A stretch of 64,000 nt of DNA from Bacteroides stercorirosoris (GCF_900142015.1 NZ_FQZN01000013.1:62001-126000); one strand, 5' to 3'. Positions 18,904 to 28,609 are shown, numbered from the stretch's first letter. A program made the numbers and translations. The notes: generated by a model from the sequence alone, not told the origin.

Positions 18904-20013
18904 TTATTTTATATTGAATTGTTTTATGAATTTGTTGGGAAGTTCCGATAATAAGAGTTGGGAAGAATAATGTGAGCAATTATCCACATAATACTGATTG
19001 TTCATCACTATTTCATACATATCTTCTTCTGTCCAATTATCTTTGGCTATTCCTAACTTATTCTGTGCTATCCATTCATGGCTATACGGAACCGTATTTG
19101 TAAGAACTGGAGTCCCTGCTACTATGGCTTCTCCTATCGACAACATATTTAGTTCTTTCCTGGAATTGCAAAGTAAACAAACAGATTCGCTTAAATATTT
19201 ACTCAATTCTCTTTGCGGGATTCTTCCCAAAAAGAGAACTTGATTACCCAGTTGGTTACTTTGGACATAGTCTTTCAGATTCTCTGATTCCTCTCCTTCT
19301 CCGATTATGTATAATGAATATTGCCTGTCAGGATATCGTTCTATGAATTTTTTATAGGAGATGATAATAGATATTACATCTTTATCTCTATCCAAATGGG
19401 CTATAACGATAAATGAAGCTTTCTTTTCCTTTTGGAAATGAAATACTTTTCCATCTACACCGTGGTCTATAAAATTAGAAGAAACATTCAAACCAAACTG
19501 TTTAGTGAATTTACCTGCTATAAGGGAGCGGGGTATAACTCTTACCTTGCGCATAAATGCGCGCGCTACAAGATGATACCATATCAAAGATGGCAATCTG
19601 AAGAATTTTCTATTATGATCGCCTGATTCTTGCCATATGAGAGTTTTATTTGGTGCTAAGCATGTAGCAAATAGAGAATTAAACGAAAAAATCTCGCTGC
19701 TGATAATCATATCAAACTGTTCTTTACGCTTCTTGATGAAGCGAATCAGTTGCGGATGAAAAGGCAACACTGTTGGCAAGAACAGTTTGGGCAGCACAGA
19801 ACGGAAATAAACTATTTCTATGGGAAAATCCTGCTGATTGGTTGGCTTATATTCTTCCGCAGCTATTAAAGTCACCTCATGTCCCTGATTAACAAATTCT
19901 ATACCCAGTTTTATAATCATACAATCCTCAATGGAAGTTACTTGAGGGATAAATCTCCCTTTAGGTGTGGTGCGGGGAGTATATAGTATAGAATTCAGTA
20001 ATAATATACGCAT
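18904..20013 (-). CDS. Glycosyltransferase, GT4-like
   Basis: This is a 369-residue GT-B protein. The N-terminal domain begins MRILLLNSILYTPRTTPKGR, and the C-terminal domain has LDRDKDVISIIISYKKF, LYIIGEGEESENL and NMLSIGEAIVAGTPVLT, where the last holds the donor-binding glutamate region. It lies in the middle of the polysaccharide operon, 18 bp after the flippase gene. It is more divergent than the other two glycosyltransferases, and no exact substrate can be given. Confidence 0.87.
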   Translation of the reverse strand: MRILLLNSILYTPRTTPKGRFIPQVTSIEDCMIIKLGIEFVNQGHEVTLIAAEEYKPTNQQDFPIEIVYFRSVLPKLFLPTVLPFHPQLIRFIKKRKEQFDMIISSEIFSFNSLFATCLAPNKTLIWQESGDHNRKFFRLPSLIWYHLVARAFMRKVRVIPRSLIAGKFTKQFGLNVSSNFIDHGVDGKVFHFQKEKKASFIVIAHLDRDKDVISIIISYKKFIERYPDRQYSLYIIGEGEESENLKDYVQSNQLGNQVLFLGRIPQRELSKYLSESVCLLCNSRKELNMLSIGEAIVAGTPVLTNTVPYSHEWIAQNKLGIAKDNWTEEDMYEIVMNNQYYVDNCSHYSSQLLLSELPNKFIKQFNIK

Positions 20014-20031
20014 GTTACTTCATTTTAATCT

Positions 20032-21324
20032 TTATTTTCTGCGTTTTAAAAACGCCACAATACCTGCCATAATTACAAATTCAATGAATAGGTACACAAC
20101 GGCATATCCATGTTCCTTCCATGTCTCTATGGCAAAGTAGTAACATACACATGAGAATAGGTTACTCAATGCCATAATAATGATATAGATACGTATACGG
20201 CCTTCTGTGAAATATATTTTCATGCATGCCAGGCTGACGGCGGTAAAAGGCATCGCAAATGTCATTATACCGATAAGGGATGACAGCTTTTCCATGGCGG
20301 CATACGGCATTTTTCCTAATCCGAACAATTCTTCAGCAATAAAAGTGCGTAGCAGGAAGATAGCCAAAGAAGTGCATATCGTGAACAGGAATAAGCGTAG
20401 GGTCACCTGGAAAGTAACATGGTACATTTCTTCCTTCTCACCTTGGCTGTATAGATTGTTGAGTTTTATTTGAAGTACAGAAGTTATTTGCTGTATGAGT
20501 GCTAACGGAGCTTGGATAAACTTCTGTGCATAATTGATGACAGTTATTATTCCCGGTTGATATTGGGACAACAAATACATAGGAAAAGTAGATGCAAAAA
20601 TAATAATTCCCTGATTAATGGCCAGCCCGGTTAGTGCTTTGCTTTGTGAACGGACAAGAGCGAATCGTACTAACGAGAATTTCCACCTCAGTTTTTTCTT
20701 CATAAACCAAAGCAACAAGATAATATTCAGCAGACATGCACAGCAACTACTATACATCACAATTGAAACATCAGCTTTCTGTCCTAATAAGATTAGTGCA
20801 ACAATCCCACTAAGGTTTATCATGAAATTACACGAAAGCCCTAACGTAAAATACTTGAATGAAACCAATATTTCACTTATATAGAGATTTACTATGATAA
20901 GGAGGGTCAGTGGGAAAAACAAGTAATATACTGAGATGTGACTGCGGATATCTTGGGCGGGGAAATTCATAATCCATTCCGGTGCCTGTCTGCCGCCAAC
21001 TATACAGAATAGAAGTAATATCCCTGCTGCCAATAATAAGAATGTGTAAAGAAATGAATTATGAAATTGCATTTCGGCCTTTGTCGACTCATTATAGCGC
21101 AGGAACATCGCTTTAGGAATTAAAATAGATGTATTAAGTGTTTGCACCAGTCCACCTACTAAAATAGCTATGTTATATAAATAAAAATAAATGTCCGTTC
21201 CTGTATTTGCCCCCAGGTAGTAAGCAATCAAGAGTTGCATGACAAAAGCTGTCAGTTTACTTCCGACGCTGAAAGCAGAAGAATACACGGCTCCTTTTTT
21301 ATATGTCCCAATCTTTAGCTTCAT
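20032..21324 (-). CDS. Wzx/MurJ-type lipid-linked oligosaccharide flippase
   Basis: This 430-residue polytopic protein has about twelve hydrophobic segments. The beginning (AYYLGANTGTDIYFYLYNIA) resembles the MurJ/MVIN and Wzx branches of the MOP exporter superfamily. In this setting it most likely flips undecaprenyl-linked repeat units to the periplasm for polymerisation by the next-encoded Wzy. It shares a 4-bp overlap with the upstream wzy-like gene. A role in peptidoglycan as true MurJ is less likely because of its operon. Confidence 0.87.
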   Translation of the reverse strand: MKLKIGTYKKGAVYSSAFSVGSKLTAFVMQLLIAYYLGANTGTDIYFYLYNIAILVGGLVQTLNTSILIPKAMFLRYNESTKAEMQFHNSFLYTFLLLAAGILLLFCIVGGRQAPEWIMNFPAQDIRSHISVYYLFFPLTLLIIVNLYISEILVSFKYFTLGLSCNFMINLSGIVALILLGQKADVSIVMYSSCCACLLNIILLLWFMKKKLRWKFSLVRFALVRSQSKALTGLAINQGIIIFASTFPMYLLSQYQPGIITVINYAQKFIQAPLALIQQITSVLQIKLNNLYSQGEKEEMYHVTFQVTLRLFLFTICTSLAIFLLRTFIAEELFGLGKMPYAAMEKLSSLIGIMTFAMPFTAVSLACMKIYFTEGRIRIYIIIMALSNLFSCVCYYFAIETWKEHGYAVVYLFIEFVIMAGIVAFLKRRK

Positions 21325-22487
21325 TTATTCGGAGATAATATAAGACCTAATAATATCAATATGAATAATCCCCGGTTTTGCGTAAAAGTAGCATCGGCAA
21401 TTCCCTCTATCAGAAAGAATATAAATATTAGCAAAACAAACAATTGCATAGTGGGCAATAGTTCTTTCGTTGATTTCCGGAGGATTGAGAACCAAAAAGC
21501 AAAATAGAGTATGACACCTGTGACTCCAAATTGGGCTAATTCGGGATAGAATGCATCACATATAAATGCAGGCATATCTTTTGATAATCCCCACAAGTGA
21601 TTGATTTCGTAAGCGGCGTAGACAGGAGAATAATATTCTGCTGAAGCGAATGTTCCAAAACTTCCCAGTCCACTTCCGAAAGGAAAATAATCATATAAGA
21701 TTTGTATGGAAGTGAGCATCATGGCAGGACGGCTCCACATTTCCCGGGAGTTCATCATGCCATCCACATAATAGAGTATAATCTTATCTTTTGCCAACCA
21801 GATAGTTATTAAAGCAAGACACCCGAACAGGGCTATTGTTTTTATGTTAAAACGTATTTTTCCGCCCACTTTCATATAGATCATCAGAAAAATGGCGATT
21901 GCCCAGAAACCATAAAATTTAGAACGGGTGGAAATCAGTCCGATAGTCAATATTAACAATAAGACGGCAATATCGCTCCATGAATTGGTAGAACAATAGC
22001 TAAGTAGAAAAAAGGTAGCGACAATAGCTGTCGCATAACGGGATTGATGGCCAAAGAATAAGAAATTAACATCAATGATTCCTAAAATGAGAAGTCCTCC
22101 TGCTACTGCTATGCACAAAATGGACAAGAAACGTTTCTGGGATACGGTTAGTGCCGGAGCTATCAATAAAGTACAATAAAATCCCAGAAAAGGCTTTATT
22201 TGCGTTAAGAAATCCACACAAATTGCAACGGGAGTATTGGATTTGATAAGAAATGAGTATATCAAGTAGAATATAAAGATTCCGGTAACTATTCCTAAGG
22301 GCATCAATTCTTTCCAATTTCTACGTTCCATTACCACCATCCCGGTAAAGGCAACAAGAAAGAGAGCCATTAACTCATCTACATAGTCAAAACCGATGAA
22401 ATCATAAAAGATAACCCCGAATAAATAGCCAAATATGAGAAAGGCAAAAAATAAGTTGTTTTTAGAGAACACCAACCGGGATAGCAT
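21321..22487 (-). CDS. O-antigen polymerase/ligase-like membrane protein (Wzy)
   Basis: The protein has 388 residues with ten or more hydrophobic segments and a larger soluble loop between late helices (about SREMWSRPAMMLTSIQILYD to YELNH region), typical of the O-antigen ligase/Wzy_C superfamily. The loop phrase FPFGSGLGSFGTFAS resembles the conserved part of these proteins. It probably polymerises the repeat units in the periplasm. It overlaps the flippase gene by 4 bp and follows the Wzz gene by 3 bp, which supports the Wzx/Wzy scheme. Confidence 0.85.
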   Translation of the reverse strand: MLSRLVFSKNNLFFAFLIFGYLFGVIFYDFIGFDYVDELMALFLVAFTGMVVMERRNWKELMPLGIVTGIFIFYLIYSFLIKSNTPVAICVDFLTQIKPFLGFYCTLLIAPALTVSQKRFLSILCIAVAGGLLILGIIDVNFLFFGHQSRYATAIVATFFLLSYCSTNSWSDIAVLLLILTIGLISTRSKFYGFWAIAIFLMIYMKVGGKIRFNIKTIALFGCLALITIWLAKDKIILYYVDGMMNSREMWSRPAMMLTSIQILYDYFPFGSGLGSFGTFASAEYYSPVYAAYEINHLWGLSKDMPAFICDAFYPELAQFGVTGVILYFAFWFSILRKSTKELLPTMQLFVLLIFIFFLIEGIADATFTQNRGLFILILLGLILSPNK

Positions 22488-22490
22488 GGC

Positions 22491-24041
22491 TTATTTTGTT
22501 TTAGAAAAAACGAATACCTGAAAACTAATAACGATCAGTGACAGAATGAAAGTTGCAGCAAGTGCTATTACCAGCACAAACACTTTGCGTGGATATACAG
22601 GTTTTGCCGAACTATATGCTGCGTCTACCACCCTACCCGCCTGCTCGTCCGGGGAGTTTACCAATTCTTTCTCCTGCAATTTTTGCATGAGGAATAAATA
22701 GACAGTTTCTTTAATTCTTTGCTGGCGCTTCATTTCGATGTATTCCCGTTCTTGGGTGGGCAGAGCAGTGAAACGTTCTTCGAATGCCTTTTTTTTCTTA
22801 TTTATAGACTCCAGATTAATATGCACGCTTTGTCGGATAGCAATTATAGACTCCAACAACATTTCACGTTGCTTGGCCAGTTGCTTATCTAAAACTTCCA
22901 GAGCTGGATTTTCTTTTTCAGAAGAAAAAAGCAAACGTTGGCGTTCAAGTATCAATTGATTATAATGTCCTCCTTCAATTCCGCCTACAGTAGGTACTGC
23001 GGCATATTTGTTCAAGGGATTTTTGATGTAATCCTCTACATAATCCAATAATTTCAAACGGGCTTCCGTTTCCAAAACAATATTTTCCAGTCCCTGATGC
23101 TCGGTAACGGTCATGTGAGCGTGCAAAGATAGTTCTGGCATATCATTTTGTTTCTTGTAAGTTTCTATCCGATGTTCCAGATATGCAAGTTCCGTAGTAA
23201 CGGTATCCAAGCGTTCCTTTACAAACCTCGCATTGATAGTGGCTTCCTTTACTTTTACATTCCGGCTATATTGGTTATAAGTGGACATGATAGTATTTAA
23301 GAAGTCATATCCCCGCTGTTTATTCTCGTTTTTAAACAGGAGGAGGAGTATATCTGAAATGGTTTCCTGTGCACCTGCGTATAAAGCATCATACAATTTC
23401 TCATAAGTTTGCTGCAATGGAGCAATCCGGGTAGTCAGTGTTTTTTTTCCGGAAGCAGAAATAGTTGCGTTTGGGGCAATCATAATGGTACCAATGGGCA
23501 ATTGCAATCGGCAAGGCAGCGGTTGTTCTTTTATTTTCACGGTCTCAAATAAAGTTGATTTTATTTGGGCTGATTTTATGACTCCATCCGACAGTGTCAG
23601 TTTTATTTTCACCGATTTACTTAAGGTGTCTAAAAACTGTTCGGGAAAGAGGAATGTTACCGGATTGTCTTTTCCATAGAGCAGTACGTTTTTCAAACCT
23701 TGCCGTTCACGCGTTTCCACTTGGTATCCGGTTTCAAGGATTGCTTCAGTCATATTGGTACGCGACATCAGTACTATTACTTCATCTTCCACACTACTTC
23801 CTGAACTATTCCCGCCCAACATTGCACCTATACCCGTACTTTTCAGCATTTTCAGTTCAGACATCATTCCTTGATTATCTCTGATAAGCTGCATACGTGC
23901 TGTAAACTGATATTCTTGAGGTGTGGCCATCAGAAAACAGATGGCGGCAATTAAGCAGATAATGCCGATAGGTATATATATTTTCCAATAGGCCAGGAAT
24001 TGTTTCAACAGCGCTCCTATATGTATGTTTTCGTCATTCAT
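22491..24041 (-). CDS. Chain-length determinant protein (Wzz) without kinase domain
   Basis: The 516-residue inner-membrane protein has a membrane segment near residues 20-40 (YIPIGIICLIAAICFLMA) and another at the C-terminus (VFVLVIALAATFILSLIVIS). A long periplasmic coiled-coil region between them contains the GNRT-type signature around ALPTQEREYIEMKRQQRIKE. It controls polymer length together with Wzy and Wza. Unlike many Bacteroides partners it ends right after the second membrane helix, so it carries no BY-kinase domain; a possible kinase partner is the Wzc protein at 36951-39293. It is 11 bp after wza. Confidence 0.9.
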   Translation of the reverse strand: MNDENIHIGALLKQFLAYWKIYIPIGIICLIAAICFLMATPQEYQFTARMQLIRDNQGMMSELKMLKSTGIGAMLGGNSSGSSVEDEVIVLMSRTNMTEAILETGYQVETRERQGLKNVLLYGKDNPVTFLFPEQFLDTLSKSVKIKLTLSDGVIKSAQIKSTLFETVKIKEQPLPCRLQLPIGTIMIAPNATISASGKKTLTTRIAPLQQTYEKLYDALYAGAQETISDILLLLFKNENKQRGYDFLNTIMSTYNQYSRNVKVKEATINARFVKERLDTVTTELAYLEHRIETYKKQNDMPELSLHAHMTVTEHQGLENIVLETEARLKLLDYVEDYIKNPLNKYAAVPTVGGIEGGHYNQLILERQRLLFSSEKENPALEVLDKQLAKQREMLLESIIAIRQSVHINLESINKKKKAFEERFTALPTQEREYIEMKRQQRIKETVYLFLMQKLQEKELVNSPDEQAGRVVDAAYSSAKPVYPRKVFVLVIALAATFILSLIVISFQVFVFSKTK

Positions 24042-24052
24042 AACTAAGTGAT

Positions 24053-24868
24053 TTATTTTACCAATAATGCAATCCCCAGCGATGCCAATACCGACAAAGC
24101 ACTGATTATAGTTGATGCCAAAGATACATTAAATTGTCCGTTCTGGCTATATCGGGCATTTCCTTTTCTGGCTTTGTTGGGCTCCACATAGAGAACGTCA
24201 TTCTGTTGTAGATAATAATAGGGTGAAGCCAGAGTCTCTGTGGATGTCAGGTCAAAGCGGTGGTATTCTTTTTTCCCGTTGTTATCACGGATTAGGAGCA
24301 CATTCGTACGGTTGCCATAGATCGTTAAATCTCCTGCCATACCGAGGGCGTCAAGTACGGACAGGCGCTCATTGGGCACATTTACCGTTCCGGGTTTATT
24401 TACTTCACCCAGTACGGAAACTTTGAAATTCCTTATCTGTATCGTAACAATCGGAGATTTGACATAGGCGGAAATCTTTTCAGTCATCAGGTCTGTCAAT
24501 TCACTACGCGTCATATCGGCAACATGCAGCTTGCCGAGTACCGGGAAATCAATCTCTCCGCGGGAATTAACCAGATAGGTATGCAGTACGGGAGTAGAGG
24601 TTACATGGGTTTCTCCTGGTGCCAGATAACTGGAAAGTGGCATGTTGAAGATCGCTACGGCATTAGGATCTGTTCCTGACACAGTGATGGATAGCTGATC
24701 GTCGGGAACTATGCGTGGAGTGTAATTGACAGTCTCTTCTGCAAGGACTGCTGCCTGATTATCTAAATCCTGAAAATAAGTAATGGTATTATCCGTGGTT
24801 TTACACGACGTCAATAATAAAAATGAGAGGATAGATATAATCGTTTTAATCTTCATTGTATATTTCAT
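24053..24868 (-). CDS. Polysaccharide export lipoprotein (Wza family, SLBB domain)
   Basis: This outer-membrane export channel protein has 271 residues. The signal peptide ends in lipobox LLTSC. The poly-export domain contains RIVPDDQLSITVSGTDPNAV and NSRGEIDFPVLGKLHV. An SLBB-like part reads ISVLGEVNKPGTV-like sequence (FKVSVLGEVNKPGTVNV) and LDALGMAGDLTIYGNRTNVL. It ends in a hydrophobic segment that may anchor in the membrane. It is the first gene of the minus-strand operon and shares its architecture with the second copy at 36126-36917. Confidence 0.92.
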   Translation of the reverse strand: MKYTMKIKTIISILSFLLLTSCKTTDNTITYFQDLDNQAAVLAEETVNYTPRIVPDDQLSITVSGTDPNAVAIFNMPLSSYLAPGETHVTSTPVLHTYLVNSRGEIDFPVLGKLHVADMTRSELTDLMTEKISAYVKSPIVTIQIRNFKVSVLGEVNKPGTVNVPNERLSVLDALGMAGDLTIYGNRTNVLLIRDNNGKKEYHRFDLTSTETLASPYYYLQQNDVLYVEPNKARKGNARYSQNGQFNVSLASTIISALSVLASLGIALLVK

Positions 24869-24890
24869 AACTTTTATAAGTGATTGGCTA

Positions 24891-24898
24891 CAAAAATA
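24891..24898 (-). promoter_or_regulatory. Candidate -7 element of the polysaccharide operon
   Basis: On the minus strand TATTTTTG fits TAnnTTTG, 22 bp upstream of the wza ATG. No clear TTTG is seen at -33. A hairpin-forming pair CAATAAAC (24911-24918) and GTTTATTG (24932-24939) lies just upstream, where a regulator or a weak terminator of the sulfatase gene could act. Confidence 0.4.
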
Positions 24899-24949
24899 AC
24901 TCTTCTATGTCAATAAACGTTCGATTTACAGGTTTATTGTTAGATTAAC

Positions 24950-26686
24950 TTATAATTTGTGCCCGATTCTGAAATACCCTTTTGTTATCATTAGGTTGGA
25001 AATCCGGTTTCTTTCTTCTTCTGGAATTATAACACCGTTTTTCCGGAAAATACTGCAACCTAATCCTTTCCAGTTGTAATGATTGGCGCCCATCAAATCC
25101 AGCAAAGTGGGATAAACGTCTATTTGTTCAATGGGAGCATTATATTGCAACTTCTGAGGAGAATTTAAGATAATCATGGCAATTTCTTTGTCCTCCGGGA
25201 GTGTCTCTTTCCTGTTTTCCACCCGGTTTCTATTCATTTCGTTATGATCCGAAACAATAACTATTATAGAATTATCATATATGCCTTTCTGTTTCAGCTC
25301 CTGGATAAACTTCCCGATAGCATCATCACAAAAGCGTACCGTTTCCAGATAATTTCTAACCTCTGCAGTATACATTCGTGACCGGGATATTTCTGTAGCC
25401 GGAATACGTAGTTTGTCATAAGGATAATGCATACTGATAGTAACCAATTGTGCATAGAACGCAGACTGGATGTTTTCTAACCGGACAGCTGCCTCCGTCA
25501 ATAAGGTATGGTCGTCTATCTCTTCTGAATCTTTAAAATTGTGTTTGTCATATAACTGCATGAAGCCATAGGAGTTAAAGGCATTCTTTTGATTCCAGAA
25601 TTTAGCATCATCGCAAACTACAGCCAATGAATGATATCCGCTAAGCGCCTTAGATATAGACGGATATGGAGCTTTACCAAAACGAACTGCCACTGCGCCA
25701 TTCTGTATGGGCAACAGTCCGGTATTATACATAAAATGAGCATCACTGGAGCGGCCGTTTCTAACCTGTGGTTGCATATGCAAGGCAACTATGGCATTTT
25801 CTTCTCTACAAAAGCGATTCAGGTTAGGAGTCACTTCTACACTGTCTATACGGAAGTTGATTGTCCACGAGTTTAAAGATTCCACGACAATCATTATCAG
25901 ATTGGGACTTCCTTCCGCTGCAAACCGATTATCTGAATATTTCGGACAATATCGGGACAGATAAGTTCCGATTTCCTCCTTTTCTTCCATACTTAATGTT
26001 CTGTTCTCTAATAATTCATCTATGAATGAATAAATACAATATGCAACAAAACCATTAAGCTCAAAATAAGATATATTATTATAAGTATTTACATATTTTC
26101 CACCAATGTGAATAAATGTACGTACTTTTTCTTTTCTATAATATGAATAAGCGTTTGCTGCATGAATGGAAATCGAGCAAAACAGAATGACTGCTACATA
26201 AAAAAATCTTTGGTTTCTTTTGATCTTGACTTTTTGGATTAGCTTTAAAAAGAATAACCGATAAATAAGAAATAAAAGAACTGGTAGCACAACGAAAAAG
26301 ATATCAGTATATCTCATGGATGCTTTTACGCTACGCATCAGTAATGGAGAAATATTTTCAAAAAGGAGGAAAGAAGAAAAAGGCATAAGATCATCATACG
26401 TCCGGTAATACCATAGCTGTGATAGCCCCCAGAAAGTGAATGAAAAAAGAATAATGCTTACATAGAATCCTCGCAGTTTGCGCGGAATTACCCAATATGG
26501 CAATAGCAGCAATAATGCGTCAGATATGGAGCGAAGCCCGTAGGTCGTCAGTTGGGAGTCTCTGTCATAATCAAGAATGATAAATTGACGGAGCCATAAC
26601 AGTTGCAGAATGATGCATAACACTGCAAAAGTATAGAATATTTCAAGCGAGTATTTATTTAAGATTTCAGATAACCTGTTTTTCAT
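24950..26686 (-). CDS. LTA-synthase-like membrane sulfatase/phosphotransferase
   Basis: The protein has 578 residues, with about five membrane helices in the first 200, then a periplasmic alkaline-phosphatase-superfamily domain. PNLIMIVVESLNSW carries the metal-binding Glu. GRSSDAHFMYNTGLLP is at the place of the nucleophile; LTA synthases have Thr in this motif and here it is Ser. SMHYPYD and VIVSDHNEMNR contain other metal ligands. Such enzymes transfer phosphoglycerol, phosphoethanolamine or similar groups to envelope glycans or lipids. It precedes the wza operon on the same strand and may decorate the same polymer. The true substrate is unknown. Confidence 0.85.
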   Translation of the reverse strand: MKNRLSEILNKYSLEIFYTFAVLCIILQLLWLRQFIILDYDRDSQLTTYGLRSISDALLLLLPYWVIPRKLRGFYVSIILFSFTFWGLSQLWYYRTYDDLMPFSSFLLFENISPLLMRSVKASMRYTDIFFVVLPVLLFLIYRLFFLKLIQKVKIKRNQRFFYVAVILFCSISIHAANAYSYYRKEKVRTFIHIGGKYVNTYNNISYFELNGFVAYCIYSFIDELLENRTLSMEEKEEIGTYLSRYCPKYSDNRFAAEGSPNLIMIVVESLNSWTINFRIDSVEVTPNLNRFCREENAIVALHMQPQVRNGRSSDAHFMYNTGLLPIQNGAVAVRFGKAPYPSISKALSGYHSLAVVCDDAKFWNQKNAFNSYGFMQLYDKHNFKDSEEIDDHTLLTEAAVRLENIQSAFYAQLVTISMHYPYDKLRIPATEISRSRMYTAEVRNYLETVRFCDDAIGKFIQELKQKGIYDNSIIVIVSDHNEMNRNRVENRKETLPEDKEIAMIILNSPQKLQYNAPIEQIDVYPTLLDLMGANHYNWKGLGCSIFRKNGVIIPEEERNRISNLMITKGYFRIGHKL

Positions 26687-26854
26687 GTTTTATTGGTTTT
26701 AAAATATGAGATTTTAATGAAAACGATACTTTTTTATGTTTATTGCACTGATTTTGTGTTTAACACTAATGACCGAGCCCCTCTAAGGCTTAGTTGTTTA
26801 TAATTTGTTGAAAAGAAAAATGCCCTGAAACTGGCTTATATCCGAGATTTCCGT

Positions 26855-26862
26855 TACTTTTG
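26855..26862 (+). promoter_or_regulatory. -7 element directly at the start codon of the HU/SPOR gene
   Basis: TACTTTTG followed by C matches the Bacteroides -7 consensus and ends only 4 bp before the ATG at 26867. Transcription from it would begin at or next to the start codon, giving a leaderless mRNA. No TTTG is seen at -33. Confidence 0.5.
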
Positions 26863-26866
26863 CACC

Positions 26867-27997
26867 ATGATTGAATTGGCACAACATATAGAAGCTTTAT
26901 TATTGGAAAATGACTGCGTCATTGTTCCGGGTTTGGGAGGATTTGTAGCTCATTATGCTCCGGCTACGAGAGTGAAAGAAGAGAATATTTTCCTGCCCCC
27001 TACCCGCATCATCGGTTTCAATCCGCAACTGAAGATGAATGACGGTTTGCTGGTTCAATCTTATATGTCAGTGTATGGTACCAACTTCTCGGATGCTACT
27101 AAGACCGTAGAGCGTAAGGTGGATGAATTGATAGCCGCTCTGCACGAAGAAGGTAAAGTGGATTTGCCGAATGTAGGCGAAGTACGTTATAGCATCCATA
27201 ACACATTCGACTTCGCACCTTATGACAACAAGATTACAACCCCTTATTTATACGGGCTGGATGCATTTGAGATGAAGGAACTGTCGGCAATAGAAAAGCC
27301 GCAGGCTGAAAGGTTTGTTCCTTATTCTGTTCCCGCTGCTATCAAAAAGGAAAAGCGCACGTTTGCTATCAGGTTCAATCGTGCTTATCTGACAAATGCC
27401 GCTGCAGTGGTGGCTGCTGTTATTCTTTCTTTCTTCTTTTCCACTCCAATAGAAAACACAGAGGTGATAGAAGAAAACTATGCAAAGTTACTTCCGGACG
27501 AGCTGTTTGAAAAGATAGAAAAGCAATCTCTGGCTATTACACCGATTATCGTAAAGCAGAACACCCCTACACGTAAACCCGCTAACAAGCAAGCAGCGGC
27601 ACAAAAGAAAGTTATAGCTCCCGTTGCTGTGAGAGAGGTTAAAGTAGGCAAGGCACCGGCTGCATCTACTGAAACAAAAACAAAAGAAGAAGTTTCTCAT
27701 TCAGTTGCTGCTCCTAATACTGCAAAACAGAATATGCAACCTGCCGCAAAGCCGGTCGTTGCTACTCCCAAAAGACCCTACCATATTATTATTGCCAGCG
27801 TCGGAACTGAGCAGGATGCAGAAAAGATGGCAGCACAGTTGGTTGCTAAAGGCTTTTCGGGTGCAAAAGCTATTGTCGGGGATGGCAAGATGCGTGTCAG
27901 CATTGAGTCTTGCGGTACGGAAGTAGAAGCTTATCAGGCATTGTCAAGAGTCCGTGAAAACGAAGACTATAAGAATGCCTGGGTATTGAAAAAGTAA
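26867..27997 (+). CDS. HU-CCDC81-like and SPOR domain membrane protein
   Basis: The protein has 376 residues. Residues 1 to about 140 (LEHIEALLLENDCVIVPGLG-like start, here HIEALLLENDCVIVPGLGGF) resemble the HU-CCDC81 domain of Bacteroidetes, a variant of the DNA-binding HU fold. A single membrane helix follows near residues 176-196 (AAAVVAAVILSFFF). Then comes an Ala/Lys/Pro-rich linker and a C-terminal SPOR domain (YHIIIASVGTEQDAEKMAAQ to the end), which binds denuded peptidoglycan. It therefore may link cytoplasmic DNA or proteins with the cell wall, possibly at the division site. The gene is followed after 57 bp by the FHA gene. Confidence 0.82.
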   Translation: MIELAQHIEALLLENDCVIVPGLGGFVAHYAPATRVKEENIFLPPTRIIGFNPQLKMNDGLLVQSYMSVYGTNFSDATKTVERKVDELIAALHEEGKVDLPNVGEVRYSIHNTFDFAPYDNKITTPYLYGLDAFEMKELSAIEKPQAERFVPYSVPAAIKKEKRTFAIRFNRAYLTNAAAVVAAVILSFFFSTPIENTEVIEENYAKLLPDELFEKIEKQSLAITPIIVKQNTPTRKPANKQAAAQKKVIAPVAVREVKVGKAPAASTETKTKEEVSHSVAAPNTAKQNMQPAAKPVVATPKRPYHIIIASVGTEQDAEKMAAQLVAKGFSGAKAIVGDGKMRVSIESCGTEVEAYQALSRVRENEDYKNAWVLKK

Positions 27998-28054
27998 TCG
28001 CATAAGTGATAAAGTTATATTTCCTATCTTTTAACTCTTTAATTTTTAATTTCC

Positions 28055-28597
28055 ATGAAGCGTATCCGTTGCCCCAAATGTGAGAATTATCTTCAGTTTG
28101 ACGAAACAAAATATGGCGAAGGCCAGTCTCTAGTCTTCGTTTGTGAGCATTGTGGAAAACAGTTCAGTATTCGTCTGGGGAAAACAAAGATGCGTGCTCC
28201 CCAAAAAGAAGAATGCCCGGATGAAGAGGAATTTAAAGATGCTTTAGGTAGTATCACAGTGATTGAGAATGTTTTCGGTTTTAAGCAAGTGCTTCCCTTG
28301 CAGGAGGGAGACAACGTAATCGGCCGCCGTTGCGTCGGAACGAATATCAATACCCCTATCGAGACATCGGATATGAGCATGGATCGCCGCCACTGCATTA
28401 TTAACGTAAAACGCAATAAACAGGGGGGGCTGGCATATACATTGCGTGATGCTCCCAGCCTGACAGGAACCTTCCTGAACAATGAAATTCTGGGTGATAA
28501 AGACCGTATCCGCATTGAGGATGGTGCAATTGTCACTATCGGAGCCACAACGTTTATTTTGCGCAGTGGAGCAAGCGAGGAATCCGGCAAGCAGTAA
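28055..28597 (+). CDS. Zinc-ribbon and FHA-domain protein
   Basis: The protein has 180 residues. The N-terminus has two cysteine pairs, Cys6/Cys9 (CPKC) and Cys30/Cys33 (CEHC), forming a small zinc ribbon. The C-terminal half is an FHA domain with NVIGRRCVG, SDMSMDRRHCIINV and LNNEILGDKDRIRIEDGA, the Gly-Arg, Ser and His residues that bind phosphothreonine peptides. It probably recruits a phosphorylated partner in the cytoplasm. It lies downstream of the HU/SPOR gene in the same direction and may be co-transcribed; no Ser/Thr kinase is visible nearby. Confidence 0.85.
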   Translation: MKRIRCPKCENYLQFDETKYGEGQSLVFVCEHCGKQFSIRLGKTKMRAPQKEECPDEEEFKDALGSITVIENVFGFKQVLPLQEGDNVIGRRCVGTNINTPIETSDMSMDRRHCIINVKRNKQGGLAYTLRDAPSLTGTFLNNEILGDKDRIRIEDGAIVTIGATTFILRSGASEESGKQ

Positions 28598-28609
28598 TTC
28601 AAATCCCTG

